Shown in pieces: positions 42,253 to 54,226 of a stretch of DNA of 64,000 nucleotides. Each line of letters opens with the position of its first letter. Position 1 is the stretch's first letter. Below the pieces are notes generated by a model, which worked only from the letters and a program-made list of their open reading frames with translations, was not told the DNA's origin and ran no database searches. The translations under genes and the position numbers were made by a program. Source of the stretch: DASVFB01 sp963815965 (GTDB lineage: Bacteria > Actinomycetota > Thermoleophilia > Gaiellales > Gaiellaceae); the NCBI GenBank assembly GCA_963815965.1, contig CAWFIT010000001.1:496001-560000 (forward strand), given 5' to 3'.

Positions 42253-43217
42253 TCCTCGGCGGGACGAAGTTCCTCGGTCGCGCGATCGTCGATGCGGCGC
42301 TGGCGCGCGACCACTCCGTGACCCTGTTCAACCGCGGGCAGACGAACCCCGAGCTCTTCCCCGAGGCCGAACGGCTCCGCGGCGACCGGGACGGCGGCCT
42401 CTCCGCGCTCGCGGGTCGCGAATGGGATGCCGTCGTCGACACGTGTGGCTACTTCCCACGGATCGTGCGCGCCTCAGCGGAGGCGCTGGCCTCCTCGGCC
42501 TCGCATTACACGTTCGTCTCCTCGATCTCCGTCTACGCGAATCTGGCAGAGGCTCCGACGGAGTCGAGCCCGGTCGGCACGCTCGAGGACGAGAGCGTCG
42601 AGGAGTTCGGCGAGGAGTTTCAGAACTACGGCCCGCTCAAGGCGCTCTGCGAGCGCGCCGCGACGGATGTGTTCGGCGAGCGGTCGCTCGTCGTCCGTCC
42701 CGGCTTCATCGTCGGGCCGCACGATCCGACCGACCGCTTCGTGTACTGGCCGAGGCGAGTGGCGCGCGGCGGCACGATGGTCGCTCCCGGCCCGCCGGAA
42801 CGGCCGATGCAGTTCGTCGATGTTCGCGACCTCGCCGTCTGGATGCTGGCCATGATCGAGCGGGGAGCCGGAGGCACGTACAACGCCACGAACGAGGGTG
42901 TGCCGATGGCGGATTTCCTCGCCGCCTGCCCGGGCGAGGTCGAGGCCGCCTGGCTCGACGACGAGTTCCTCGTCGAGCACGGCATCGGCGAGAGCGATCT
43001 TCCGCTCTGGAGCGGCGACCCGGGTTTCGCCGCAGTGCACGAGGCCGACGTGGCGAAGGCGATCGAGGCCGGTCTCAGGTTCCGTCCCACCGAGGAGACC
43101 GCCGTCGACACGCTCGAATGGGATCGCACACGGACGGACACGCAGCCCGTCGGTCTCACGCCCGAGCGCGAAGCGGAGCTGATCGCAGCATGGGCCACGC
43201 TAGAGTCACGCGCGTGA
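42240..43217 (+). CDS. NAD-dependent epimerase/dehydratase family protein with unusual start
   Basis: About 325 residues, extended SDR: LLILGGTKFLGRAI (Rossmann), TFVSSISVYANLAE and the NYGPLKALCERAA active-site YxxxK. There is no ATG, GTG or TTG before the Rossmann motif. An ATC at 42240 (ATCCGGCTTCTG, giving the normal xRLLILGG) or a CTG at 42249, which forms a CTGA overlap with the preceding stop, must be the start; a GTG at 42318 would remove the cofactor-binding loop. Possibly the ATC is a base error for ATG. The thioesterase gene follows with a GTGA overlap. Confidence 0.82.
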   Translation: MRLLILGGTKFLGRAIVDAALARDHSVTLFNRGQTNPELFPEAERLRGDRDGGLSALAGREWDAVVDTCGYFPRIVRASAEALASSASHYTFVSSISVYANLAEAPTESSPVGTLEDESVEEFGEEFQNYGPLKALCERAATDVFGERSLVVRPGFIVGPHDPTDRFVYWPRRVARGGTMVAPGPPERPMQFVDVRDLAVWMLAMIERGAGGTYNATNEGVPMADFLAACPGEVEAAWLDDEFLVEHGIGESDLPLWSGDPGFAAVHEADVAKAIEAGLRFRPTEETAVDTLEWDRTRTDTQPVGLTPEREAELIAAWATLESRA

Positions 43218-43585
43218 CGTTCGTCCACCGCGAGACCGTGCGCTTCCGTGACCTCGACTCACTCGGCCACATGAACAACGCGGTCTACGCGACCCTCGTA
43301 GAGCAGGCGCGCATCGGCTTCCTGTCGCCGAAGGGCGCCGACGCCGAGAACATGATCCTCGCGCGGCTCGAGATCGACTTCCGCGCTCCGGTCGAGTTCG
43401 GCGAGACGGTCGAGATCTCGGTGCAGCCGACACGCGTCGGGACGAAAAGCTTCGACCTGGAGTACGTGCTGCGCGCCGCCGACCGCGTCGTCGCCGAGGC
43501 GAAGACCGTGCTCGTCGCGTACGACTACGAGCAGGCGCGCTCGGTCGAGCTTCCCGACGAGTGGAGGGAGCGGCTCGCCGCCTGA
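43214..43585 (+). CDS. Hotdog-fold acyl-CoA thioesterase
   Basis: 123 residues of the 4-hydroxybenzoyl-CoA thioesterase type. VRFRDLDSLGHMNNAVYATLVEQARIGF carries the catalytic aspartate and helix of the hotdog fold. GTG 43214 overlaps the previous stop, and its TGA at 43583-43585 touches the ATG of the M16 peptidase gene (TGATG). Probably cleaves an acyl-CoA; the acyl part is unknown. Confidence 0.88.
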   Translation: MTFVHRETVRFRDLDSLGHMNNAVYATLVEQARIGFLSPKGADAENMILARLEIDFRAPVEFGETVEISVQPTRVGTKSFDLEYVLRAADRVVAEAKTVLVAYDYEQARSVELPDEWRERLAA

Positions 43586-44855
43586 TGCCTGTCTTCGAAC
43601 GCACAACGCTCGACAACGGCCTGCGCGTGCTGACCGCATCGATGCCGCAGGTTGCGTCCACGACTTGCTTCGTGTTCTACGCGGCGGGCTCGCGGTACGA
43701 GACCGCGGATACGAACGGCATCGCGCACTTCGCGGAGCACATGTTCTTCAAGGGAACCGAGCGCCGCCCGACCGCGCGCGACATCGGCGTGGAGATCGAC
43801 GGCATCGGCGGGGAGTTCAACGCGTTCACCGGCAAGGAGTACACCGGCTACTACGTCAAGTGCGCGGCCCAGCACCAGAACATCGCGCTCGACGTCCTCA
43901 CCGACATGCTGCGCCACTCGAAGTTCGAGACGGACGAGATAGAACGCGAGAAGGGCGTCATCGTCGAGGAGATGAACATGTACTTCGACACGCCGCGCGA
44001 CTACATCGGCGGCGTGTACGACGACCTTCTCTACGGCGACCAGCCGCTCGGCTGGGACATCATCGGCCGCAAGGAGACGGTGCGCGGGGCAACGCGCGAG
44101 ACGTTCTTCGATTACGTGGGTCGTTGGTACAAGCCGTCGCGAATGGTCGTCGGCATCGCGGGCAGGCTCGATGCCGACCTCCGGGCGCAGATCGAACGGT
44201 TGCTCGGCGACCTCGAGCCCGGCGACTCCGGCGGCCCGCCACCGCTGCAACCTCTCCCGAACGGGAGCGGCCCCCAAATCTTGGTGCACACCAAGCAGTC
44301 AGACCAGGCGCACCTCGTCCTCGGCGTGCCGAGCCGGCCGCTCGACCATCCCGACCGGTACAACCTGCAGATTCTGGCGACGGTGCTCGGCGGCGGCATG
44401 TCCTCCCGTCTGTTCACCGAGGTCCGCGAGCGGCGCGGCCTCGCCTACTACGTCTACGGCGTCAATCACAGCTACACCGACGCGGGCTCGCTCCACGCCC
44501 AGGCCGGAGTCGACATCAACCGCATCGACGAGGCGGTGACGACGATCGCCGACGAGCTCAAGCGCATCGTCGACGAACCCGTGCCGGCCGACGAGGTCGA
44601 GAAGGCGAAGAACTTCGCCAAGGGACGCTTCGTTCTTCAGCTCGAGAACCCGCAGGGCCTGATCCTCTTCGGCCTCCGGCGCGAAGTGCTCGAAGGCGCG
44701 GTCGTCGAGCCGGACGAGGTGCTCGCCGCGATCGACGCCGTCACGCCCGAGGACGTGCAGCGAGTGGCGCAGGAGGTGCTCGGCGCGAACGCGCTGCGCC
44801 TCGCGCTGATCGGCCCGTTCGACGACGCCGAACGGTTCGAGAAGCTGCTCGCGTC

Positions 44856-44859
<4 letters not shown>
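43585..44859 (+). CDS. M16 family zinc metallopeptidase
   Basis: 424 residues, mitochondrial processing peptidase-like. The inverted zinc motif is H48-F-A-E51-H52 (HFAEHMFFKG), and the third ligand is a glutamate in VIVEEMNMYFDTP near residue 125. The C-terminal half contains MSSRLFTEVRERRGLAYYVYG, typical of M16. Cytoplasmic or membrane-associated peptidase for small proteins or signal peptides. The TAG is shared with the convergent acs gene through CTAG at 44856-44859. Confidence 0.93.
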
Positions 44860-46791
<1,932 letters not shown>

Positions 46792-46795
<4 letters not shown>

Positions 46796-47928
46796 GGCTC
46801 GAGGTCGTACGGGTACTGCGTGAGGTTCTCGGCGCCGGTCTCGGTCACGACGACGAGGTCCTCGAGGCGGCAACCGCCCCAGCCGCGGCGGTAGAGACCA
46901 GGCTCGAGCGTCACGACGTCGCCTGCGAGGAGCTCCTCGCCCGCGCGCGCAAGGCCCGGCTGCTCGTGAACGTCGAGCCCGACGCCGTGACCGAGCGAGT
47001 GGAAGTAGCCGTCCTCGATCACTTCGCCCGGCTCCTTGTTGAGCAGCGTCTTGTGGCCCTCGCGCTGGAACGGCTCGCAGGAGACCGCGTACACGTCGGG
47101 CCCGCGGGCGCCTGCGCGAACGGCCTCCAGCGAGCGGTCGAGCGACTCCTTGACGAGACGGTGGTACTCGCGGAGCTGCTCCGGAATCTCGCCGATGCAG
47201 AACGTGCGCGTCATGTCGGCGTAGCACGCCGTCTCGGCGTCCTTCGGCCAAAGATCGATCACGATCGGCTCGCCCGCCTGGATGGCTCCCGAACCCATGT
47301 CGTGACCGATCGCGGACTGCGCGCCGTGCGACACGATGAACTCCTCCGCCGTGCAGCCTTGGTGCGTGAACGCGGCCTGGATCGCGAGCTTCACGCGCTC
47401 CGACGTCAGCGGCTCTCCGTCGACGAGCAGCGTGCCGTTCGACGGTTCGGCGCGCCGGAAGAGGTCGCGCGCTGCGTCCATTCCGGCCTCGGCAGCGCGC
47501 TGCGCCCTGCGGATGCCCGCCAGCTCGGTCTCGTTCTTGACCCGGCGGCGCCGGTCGAAGAACTCGCGGTCGGGCGTCAGCTCGACGCCGCTCTCGCGCA
47601 GGACATTCGCCAGCTGCAGCGGAAACGTGTGCGGCACGATCGCCTCGGTGAGCCCGATGTGCTTGACACCGCGCACCGTGAGCTCGAGGTTGATCTGCCA
47701 GTACTTCTTCCCGGAGTCCAGGAGCTCGTCGAGGCCGAGGCCGAACGGCGAGATCAGCTCGGCGTCGACACCGGCTTCCTGCAGGCGCGGCCATTCGAAG
47801 TCGGTGATAACGATGTGGCGGCGACCGTCCTTTTCCACGTAGAGGAAGGGATCGCCGAGCGTCAGCGGCACTTCGTGGCGGAGCTCGGGATGACGGATCG
47901 TGTCGCCGTAGATGAGGACGTCGGTCAT
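46792..47928 (-). CDS. M24 family metallopeptidase (Xaa-Pro aminopeptidase-like)
   Basis: 378 residues, creatinase/prolidase fold. The N-terminal creatinase-like domain (1-140) is followed by a pita-bread catalytic domain with VIDLWPKDAETACYADMTRTF (two aspartate metal ligands), HSLGHGVGLDVHEQP (histidine), and LEPGLYR and LEDLVVVTE (glutamates). It cleaves N-terminal residues next to proline, or dipeptides. ATG 47928 begins directly beside the MITE-like palindromic element (47939-48105). Co-transcribed with acs by a TTGA overlap. Confidence 0.87.
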
Positions 47929-47938
47929 GCGGAGACTC

Positions 47939-48105
47939 TAGAGGCTCTCACACAATGAACGATTGTGTCGCCCGGACGCACTCGGCGACGCGCTGCCGCG
48001 TCCTCGGTCGGCCCGATAGTCACGACTATCGAGCCTCCCTGCGTCCTTGCATCGCACTCCCCGATTGCGCCCGGATCGACGAACGTCATCATGTGAGAGC
48101 CTCTA
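47939..48105. repeat. 167-bp imperfect palindrome, MITE-like element
   Basis: The ends TAGAGGCTCTCACA (47939-47952) and TGTGAGAGCCTCTA (48092-48105) are perfect 14-bp inverted repeats, followed inward by CAATGA/TCATCA-type similarity. The exact centre (48022) is a perfect 8-bp hairpin CGATAGTC-AC-GACTATCG (48014-48031). Comparison of the two arms shows scattered matches all along, so the whole is one decayed palindrome. TA at both outer ends suits a TA target duplication, as for IS630/mariner-type MITEs. No transposase inside. Confidence 0.68.
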
Positions 48106-48144
48106 AACGCGCGGTGCCCCGGGCGCTTTCGCAAGAATGGGCGG

Positions 48145-49224
48145 GTGAGCTCAACTGCGAACCTGGGGCTCGAGGGCATCGTCGCCTTCGAGACGGAGAT
48201 CGCCGAGCCGGACAAGGAAGGCTCCGCGCTCCGCTACCGGGGCGTCGACATCGAGGAACTCGCCGGCAAGGTTCCCTTCGAGCAGGTCTGGGGCCTCGTC
48301 GTCAACGAGTCGCTCGAGGACGGGCTGCCGCTGCCGGCGCCCGAGGTGGAGCCGGTCGTCCACAGCGGTGACGCGCGAATCGACCTCCAGGCCACGCTGC
48401 CTGCGCTCGCCGCGCAATGGGGCCTCAGGCAGCTCGTCGACATCGACGCGGAGCAGGCGAAACAGGACCTGGCGCCGCTCTCGTCAGCGGCGCTCTCGAT
48501 CGTCGCCCAGTCGCTGCGCGGCAGCGAGCCGCCGGTGCCTACGCAAGACGTGGAGCAGGGAAAGACGGCGGCTGAGCAGTTTCTGATCCGCTGGCGCGGC
48601 GACGCGGACGACAAGGAGGCGAAGGCCCTCGACGTGTACTGGGTCTCCGCGACCGAGCACGGCATGAACGCGTCGACGTTCACCGCGCGCATCGCCGCGT
48701 CGACCGGCGCCGACTGCGCCGCGTGCCTCGCGTCGGCCGTCGGCTCGCTCTCCGGCCCGCTGCACGGGGGCGCGCCGGCGCGCGTGTTGCCGATGCTCGA
48801 CGCAGTCGCCGCCTCGGGCGACCCCGAGCGGTACGTCCAGGAGATGCTCGCGCGCGGAGAGCGGATCATGGGCTTCGGCCACCGCGTCTACCGCGCCGAA
48901 GATCCGCGCGCGAGAGTCCTCAAGCGCACGGCCAAGGAACTCGGTTCGCCTCGGGTCGAGGTGGCCGAGGCGTTCGAACAGGCCGCGATCGCGGCGCTGC
49001 GCGACAAGCATCCAGACCGGCCGCTCGAGACGAACGTCGAGTTCTGGGGCGCCGTCGTGCTGGAGCTCGCGCGCATTCCCGCGGCGATCACGCCCGCGCT
49101 CTTCGCGTGCGCGCGTACAGGCGGCTGGTCGGCGCACATCGTCGAGCAGAAGCTCACCGGCCGGCTGATCCGGCCGAGCGCCGTCTACGTCGGCCCAGCC
49201 GAGAGACACCTGTCAGACCTGTGA
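48145..49224 (+). CDS. Citrate synthase family protein
   Basis: 359 residues, type II-like small citrate synthase. Catalytic residues are seen in TEHGMNAST (His), SGPLHGGAPARV (His) and GFGHRVYRAEDPR (His/Arg), with an aspartate late in VEFWGAVVLE context not fixed. It condenses oxaloacetate and acetyl-CoA; 2-methylcitrate synthase is the alternative. GTG 48145 is 39 bases after the palindromic element. The stop overlaps the next gene by one base (TGATG). Confidence 0.88.
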   Translation: MSSTANLGLEGIVAFETEIAEPDKEGSALRYRGVDIEELAGKVPFEQVWGLVVNESLEDGLPLPAPEVEPVVHSGDARIDLQATLPALAAQWGLRQLVDIDAEQAKQDLAPLSSAALSIVAQSLRGSEPPVPTQDVEQGKTAAEQFLIRWRGDADDKEAKALDVYWVSATEHGMNASTFTARIAASTGADCAACLASAVGSLSGPLHGGAPARVLPMLDAVAASGDPERYVQEMLARGERIMGFGHRVYRAEDPRARVLKRTAKELGSPRVEVAEAFEQAAIAALRDKHPDRPLETNVEFWGAVVLELARIPAAITPALFACARTGGWSAHIVEQKLTGRLIRPSAVYVGPAERHLSDL

Positions 49225-50378
49225 TGAGCGCGCTCGCCCGGGCGCAAGACCTCCTCGCGACGTGGCGCGAGGAAGTCCGGCGCGAGTTGCCGGCCGATGT
49301 CGAGCTCTTCGACGCGCACGTCCACCTGGGTAAGGACATCGACGGCATGTCGGGCCGCCCCGACGAGCTGATCGGCATGATGGACGACTACGACGTCGGG
49401 CGCGCGTTCATGTTCTGCCTCGACGAGCCGGACCGGCATCCTGCGTTCCGCGCGCCGAACGACCGCACGCTCGCCTTCGCCGCCGAGTCGGGCGACCGGC
49501 TGATCCCGTTCGTGCGCCTCGACCTGAAGGAGAACCCGGTCGAAGAGGCGATCCGCTGCCTCGACACCGGCGCCCGCGGAATCAAGCTGCACCCGCGCGC
49601 GCAGAAGATCTCGCTCGAGGACAAGCGGCTGCCGCCTGTGTTCGAGCTGGCGGCGGAGCGAAAGGTGCCGATCCTCATCCACGGCGGGCGTGGGCTGCCG
49701 CCGATCGCGGCGGATCTGCACGCCCTCGTCGAGCGCTCCAGCGACGTGCAGTTGATCATCGCGCACGCCGGGATCGCCGACATGGCGAACCTGACCTCGC
49801 GCTTCGCCGGCGTAGCCGGCGTCTTCTTCGACACCTCAACGTGGAGCGCGATCGACCTGCTCGACTTCTACCGGCAGATGCCGCCGGAGCAGATCGTCTT
49901 CGCCTCGGACTACCCGTACGGCCGCCAGCCGAACTCGCTGCTGATGGCGTTGCGTACAGCGCGGGTCGCCGGCTTCGACGAGAACGAGATCCGCAACCTG
50001 CTCGGGCGAAATGCGGCGCGCATCGCGGACGGAGAGCCGCCGCTCGCGCCGACGAAGCCAAAGGGCGGCGACGAGCTGACGCAACCGACGATCCTCGCGC
50101 GGATCCACCAGTACCTGTCGATGGCGACGCCTCTGATGTGGACGCGGCAACCAGACTCGATCGGCGTGCTCGGCCTCGCACTGAACACATGCGACTCGCC
50201 GTCGAACGGCTTCCAGGAGCAGACGGAGCAGATCCGTGAACTGATCGCGACGGCGCAGGTGCTGTGGGCCCAGGCGCTTCAGGAGGACGAGGAAGGCGAG
50301 CGAATCCGCAGCTCGCGCTACGTCTCGCGACTCATCCACCTTGCGGACATCGTGGCGGTGACGGCCGATGGTCACTGA
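49224..50378 (+). CDS. Amidohydrolase family protein (amidohydrolase-2)
   Basis: 384 residues, TIM-barrel metal hydrolase. LFDAHVHLGKD is the HxH motif, KLHPRAQ, PILIHGG and LIIAHAG follow, and FASDYPYGRQPN carries the catalytic aspartate. Similar to 2-amino-3-carboxymuconate decarboxylase-like and uronate-isomerase-like enzymes. Coupled to citrate synthase upstream and overlapping the molybdenum hydroxylase small subunit by 11 bases, so it may prepare or process that enzyme's substrate (inference). Confidence 0.84.
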   Translation: MSALARAQDLLATWREEVRRELPADVELFDAHVHLGKDIDGMSGRPDELIGMMDDYDVGRAFMFCLDEPDRHPAFRAPNDRTLAFAAESGDRLIPFVRLDLKENPVEEAIRCLDTGARGIKLHPRAQKISLEDKRLPPVFELAAERKVPILIHGGRGLPPIAADLHALVERSSDVQLIIAHAGIADMANLTSRFAGVAGVFFDTSTWSAIDLLDFYRQMPPEQIVFASDYPYGRQPNSLLMALRTARVAGFDENEIRNLLGRNAARIADGEPPLAPTKPKGGDELTQPTILARIHQYLSMATPLMWTRQPDSIGVLGLALNTCDSPSNGFQEQTEQIRELIATAQVLWAQALQEDEEGERIRSSRYVSRLIHLADIVAVTADGH

Positions 50379-50808
50379 GCTCGTCGTCAACGGCCGGCGC
50401 TACGAGCTCGACGTCGAGGTCGGCCGCTCCCTCGCCGAGGTGCTGCGTGAAGACCTCAGCCTCACCGGCACGAAGATTGCGTGCTTCGAAGGTCACTGCG
50501 GCGCCTGCACCGTGCAGGTCGACGGGATCCCGACGATGTCTTGCATAACGCTCGCGCACACCGTCGACGGCCGCGAGATCACGACGATCGAAGGACTGCG
50601 CGAGCATCCGCTCGTCAACGCTTTCGTCCGCGCCGACGCCGTCCAGTGCGGCTTCTGCACGCCGGCGCAAATCGTCTCCGCCGCAGCGCTCGTGGAGGCG
50701 AACGCGCACCCGTCCGACGAGGAGATTCGGCACGCGATGGCTGGAAACCTTTGCCGTTGCGGCACCTATCCCAAGATCGAGGAGGCAATCCGCACGTGGC
50801 AAGACTGA
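50368..50808 (+). CDS. Molybdenum hydroxylase [2Fe-2S] small subunit
   Basis: 146 residues, CoxS/XdhC-type. The plant-type ferredoxin domain has C39-x4-C44-x2-C47 and Cys59, and a second helical domain has QCGFCTP and a late CRCG. Passes electrons from the Mo active site to the FAD subunit. ATG 50368 overlaps the amidohydrolase; its stop overlaps the large-subunit start. Confidence 0.95.
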   Translation: MVTELVVNGRRYELDVEVGRSLAEVLREDLSLTGTKIACFEGHCGACTVQVDGIPTMSCITLAHTVDGREITTIEGLREHPLVNAFVRADAVQCGFCTPAQIVSAAALVEANAHPSDEEIRHAMAGNLCRCGTYPKIEEAIRTWQD

Positions 50809-53050
50809 TCCGCACCGAGAAGGAAGTCGAAGGCCGCTTCGAGGAAGTCTGGCTCGTCGTCGAGGAGGACCCGCTCGACCCGTGGCCGGACGGCCCGGGC
50901 GACGTCGTCGGCCGCGACGCCCCGAGGCAAGACGGCGTCCAGCGCGCGACGGGCAAGGCGCTCTACACCGCGGACTTGCAACTGCCTGGAATGCTCCAGG
51001 CCGCCGTGCTGCGTTCGCCGCACGCGCGCGCGCGCGTAACGGGGTTCGACGCGTCGCGCGCGCTCGAGGCGCCGGGTGTCCACGCCGTGCTGGAGCCCGA
51101 GGCGATCCCGCAGCTGGTGCGCGAGACCAACTTCCAGGGCCAGCCCATCGCCGCCGTGGCCGCCGACACGTTCGGGCAGGCCCGCGCGGCGCGCGCGTTG
51201 ATCAACGTCGAGTACGAGGTGCTCGAGCCGCTGCTCGATCCGGAGGAGGCGGTGCGCCGAGGGCAGCTGCTTTCCGAGCCGCGCACGTTCGCCCGCGGCG
51301 ACGCAGAGCGGGGCTTCGCGGAGGCCGACGTCATCGTCGAGGGGACGTACCGGACACAGTCGGTCCTGCACAACGCGTTCGAGACGCACCAATCGCTCTG
51401 CGACTGGGACGGCGACCAGCTAAGTCGTCTACATCTCGACGCAGTTCATCTGGGGCATTCGCGACGAGGTCTCGCACAAGCTCGGCCTGCCGCAGGACAA
51501 GGTGCGCGTCGTCTGCAACTACATGGGTGGAGGCTTCGGCGCCAAGAACGGGGCCGGCGACTACACGTACATCGCCGCCGAGCTGGCGAAACGCACCGGC
51601 CGACCCGTCAAGTGCGCGCTCACCCGCCGCGAGGAGAACCTCGACTCAGGCCACCGCAACGCGACGATCCAGAAGCTGCGCGCGGGCGCGCGGGCCGACG
51701 GCACGCTGACGGCGCTCGAGGGCGAGTTCATCGCCGCCCTCGGCTGGGACGGCTGGCTCGCGTCCACCGCAGGACCGATGCAGATGCTCTACGCCTGCGA
51801 CAACGTGCGCACGATCGAGTACGGCGCGAAGCTCAACATCTCACCGATGAAGGCGTTCCGCGCGCCGGGGTTCGTCGAGGGGACGTTCGGGATGGAGTGC
51901 CTCCTCGACGAGCTCGCGGCCAAGCTCGAGATCGACCCGCTCGAGATCCGCAGGCTCAACTACGCGGACTCGACCGACGAGCGGCCGTACTCCTCGAAGA
52001 ACCTGATGGAGTGCTACGAACGCGCCGAGAAGCACTGGGCGCGGCGCGCCGAGGTGCGCGCGCGCAGCGACGCGACCTGGAAGCACGGCGTCGGCCTCGC
52101 CTCGCAGGTCTGGTACGGCGGCGGCGGCCCTCCGTCGTACGCGTGGATCAGGCTCGGCTCCGACGGGCGCGCAACGGTCGTCACCGCCATGCAGGACATC
52201 GGCACCGGGTCGAAGACGGCGATGCAGCAGATCGCGGCCGAAGAGCTCGGGCTGCCGCTCGACCGCGTCGAGATCTCGGCGGGCGACACCGCGCGCGGGC
52301 CGTACGCGTCGATCTCAGCCGGCTCTTCGACGATCCCGTCCATGGGCCCGGCGGTGCGCGCAGCGGCGTATGACGCGGCGCGCCAGGTGATCGAGATCGC
52401 GGCGCAGCGGTACGACAAGGAGGAGCGCACGCTGTCGCTGAAAGGCGGCGAGGTCGTCTGCTCCGACGGAGGGTCGTGGCCGCTCGAGGAGGTCGTGGGC
52501 CTGCTCGAGGACGCACAGATCCTCGGCAAAGGTGCGCGGGGGCCGAACCCGACTGGAATGCAGGTGCTGACCTTCGGCGCGCAGGTCGCGGAGGTCGCCG
52601 TCGACATCGAGACCGGCGAGGTGCGCGTCGAGCGGGTCGCCGCGATCCACGACGTAGGCCGCGTGATCAACCCGCTCGGCGCGTCGTCACAGGGCGAGGG
52701 CGGGATCATCCAGGGCATCGGCCACACGCTGTCGGAAGAGCGGCTGCACGATCCGGAGACCGGTCGCGTGCTCACGCAGACGCTGGACGCATACAAAATG
52801 CCGACGATCGCCGACGTGCCCGAGATCGTCTTCGAGCTGCTCGACGTCCCGGACCGCCACCTGACGAACCTCGGTTCGAAGGGCCTCGGCGAGCCGCCGA
52901 TCGTTCCGGTCGCAGCCGCCGATCGCCAACGCGATCCGCGACGCAACCGGCGCCGACGTGCGCTCGCTTCCGATCACGCGCGAGGAGATGCTGCGCGCGC
53001 TCGAGGAGGCGGCGCAGCGGCAGCGCGAACGCGACAAGGTCACTGCGTGA
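50796..53050 (+). CDS. Molybdenum hydroxylase large subunit (two frameshifts)
   Basis: About 750 residues of the xanthine dehydrogenase/CO dehydrogenase large-subunit family that binds the molybdopterin. GTG 50796 starts VARLIRTEKEVEG, with VGRDAPRQDGVQRATGKALYTAD and ETHQSLCDWDG. One inserted base near 51418 shifts to the frame continuing VVYISTQFIWG and YMGGGFGAKNG, the typical GGGFGxK motif, through RAPGFVEGTFGMEC. Another insertion near 52912 shifts to IANAIRDATGADVRSLPITREEM, ending at TGA 53050. Both are single-base. The final catalytic glutamate motif GEGGIIQG and GEPP are seen. Likely oxidises an aldehyde, aromatic acid or purine. Confidence 0.9.
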
Positions 53051-53415
53051 CTCTCGACGTCTTCCTCGAGAGCGACGAGGAGATCGACCGTGAGGAGGTC
53101 GAGCGAGTCCTCGCGCGGAACGGCGTTCCGACCGACTCGACCGTGACGACGGCCGACGGCGGCGAGGCGAGCGTGTCGCTCGACGACGACGGCTCGGTCT
53201 TCGTGATCCAGTCGCTGACGCCGGAGCTCGCGCAGATCCTGTTCGACGTCGCGTCCACGGCGCGGCTCGCGATCCTGCCCGCGGACGGAACACCGACCGC
53301 GCTCGTCGCGGGCGAAGCCGCCGTGCCCGACGAGCTCGAGCCGGTGCACGTCGAAAGCGCGGAGGCGCTCTACGAGTCGCTCCGCCGGAGCGAGGAGCTG
53401 CGTGGAGCTCGTTAG
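53047..53415 (+). CDS. Small hypothetical protein in the molybdenum hydroxylase operon
   Basis: 122 residues; GTG 53047 overlaps the large-subunit stop (GTGA). Strongly acidic (LESDEEIDREEVER, DDDGSVFVIQ) with two ferredoxin-like or ACT-like strand-helix units. No motif recognised. The coupled position suggests a maturation or partner role for the hydroxylase. Confidence 0.65.
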   Translation: MTLDVFLESDEEIDREEVERVLARNGVPTDSTVTTADGGEASVSLDDDGSVFVIQSLTPELAQILFDVASTARLAILPADGTPTALVAGEAAVPDELEPVHVESAEALYESLRRSEELRGAR

Positions 53416-54226
53416 GCCCGACTCGGTGCCTGACGCGGTCGCGTCGCTGGGCAACGGCGCCATGGCGCTCGGCGGTGGAACGGATCTCGTCGCGCTGCTC
53501 CGCGACCGCATCGTCGACGCCGACACGCTCGTCGAGCTACGGAACGCGGTCCCGAAGGGCGTCGACGGCACGACGATCGGCGCGGGGACGACACTCGGAG
53601 AACTCGAGGTCGATCCGCAGATCCCTGAAGCACTGCGCGAGGCGTGCCGTCTTTCCGCGTCGCCGCAGCTGCGCGCGGTCGGGACGATCGGCGGCAACCT
53701 TCTGCAGGCGACGCGCTGCTGGTACTGGCGCCTGAAGTTCCCCTGCCGCCTGCACGGCGGCGACCGCTGTCATGCGCGCGACGGCCAGCACCGCGAGCAC
53801 GCGATCTTCGCGAACGACTTCTGCGCTTCGGCGCATCCCTCGGACCCCGCCGCGGCGCTGCTCGCGCTCGGCGCAAAGGTGCGCACCGACCGGCGCGAGC
53901 TGCCGCTGGCCGAGCTCTACCGGCTCCCGACCGAGGACGACCGCTCCACGACCACGCTCGCAGCTGACGAACTGATCGTCGAGCTCGACGTTCCGCGCCC
54001 GGATGCATCCGCCTACCTGAAGGCGATGGACCGGCAACGCTGGGCGTTCGCGCTGGTCGGCGTGGCCGCCGCGCGCTTCGGCGACGACGTCCGCCTAGGC
54101 CTCGCCGGCGTGGCGCCGATTCCGTGGGCCGACCTCGACGGCGCGACGCCGCTGCCGGGCACCGAGTACAAGGCGAAGATTCTCAACGCCCTCGTTAAGC
54201 GGGCGCGTCAGGCCGTCGCCGCGTAA
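53402..54226 (+). CDS. Molybdenum hydroxylase FAD subunit with likely 4Fe-4S insert
   Basis: 274 residues, CoxM/YagS-type. GALGGGTDLVALLRD-like N-terminal FAD loop (ALGGGTDLV) and TIGGNLLQATRC are typical. A cysteine-rich stretch (RCWYWRLKFPC..HGGDRC..HEHAIFANDFC) gives four cysteines, as in the [4Fe-4S]-binding insert of YagS-like subunits. The insertion suggests the aromatic-aldehyde-oxidase (PaoABC/YagTSR) group. GTG 53402 overlaps the preceding gene by 14 bases; the end overlaps the convergent cyclase. Confidence 0.85.
   Translation: MELVRPDSVPDAVASLGNGAMALGGGTDLVALLRDRIVDADTLVELRNAVPKGVDGTTIGAGTTLGELEVDPQIPEALREACRLSASPQLRAVGTIGGNLLQATRCWYWRLKFPCRLHGGDRCHARDGQHREHAIFANDFCASAHPSDPAAALLALGAKVRTDRRELPLAELYRLPTEDDRSTTTLAADELIVELDVPRPDASAYLKAMDRQRWAFALVGVAAARFGDDVRLGLAGVAPIPWADLDGATPLPGTEYKAKILNALVKRARQAVAA

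Noticed and set aside
47925..48371. ORFs inside the palindrome (96 and 138 codons)
   Set aside because: They span the inverted repeats and read into citrate synthase out of frame; no start site or domain supports them.
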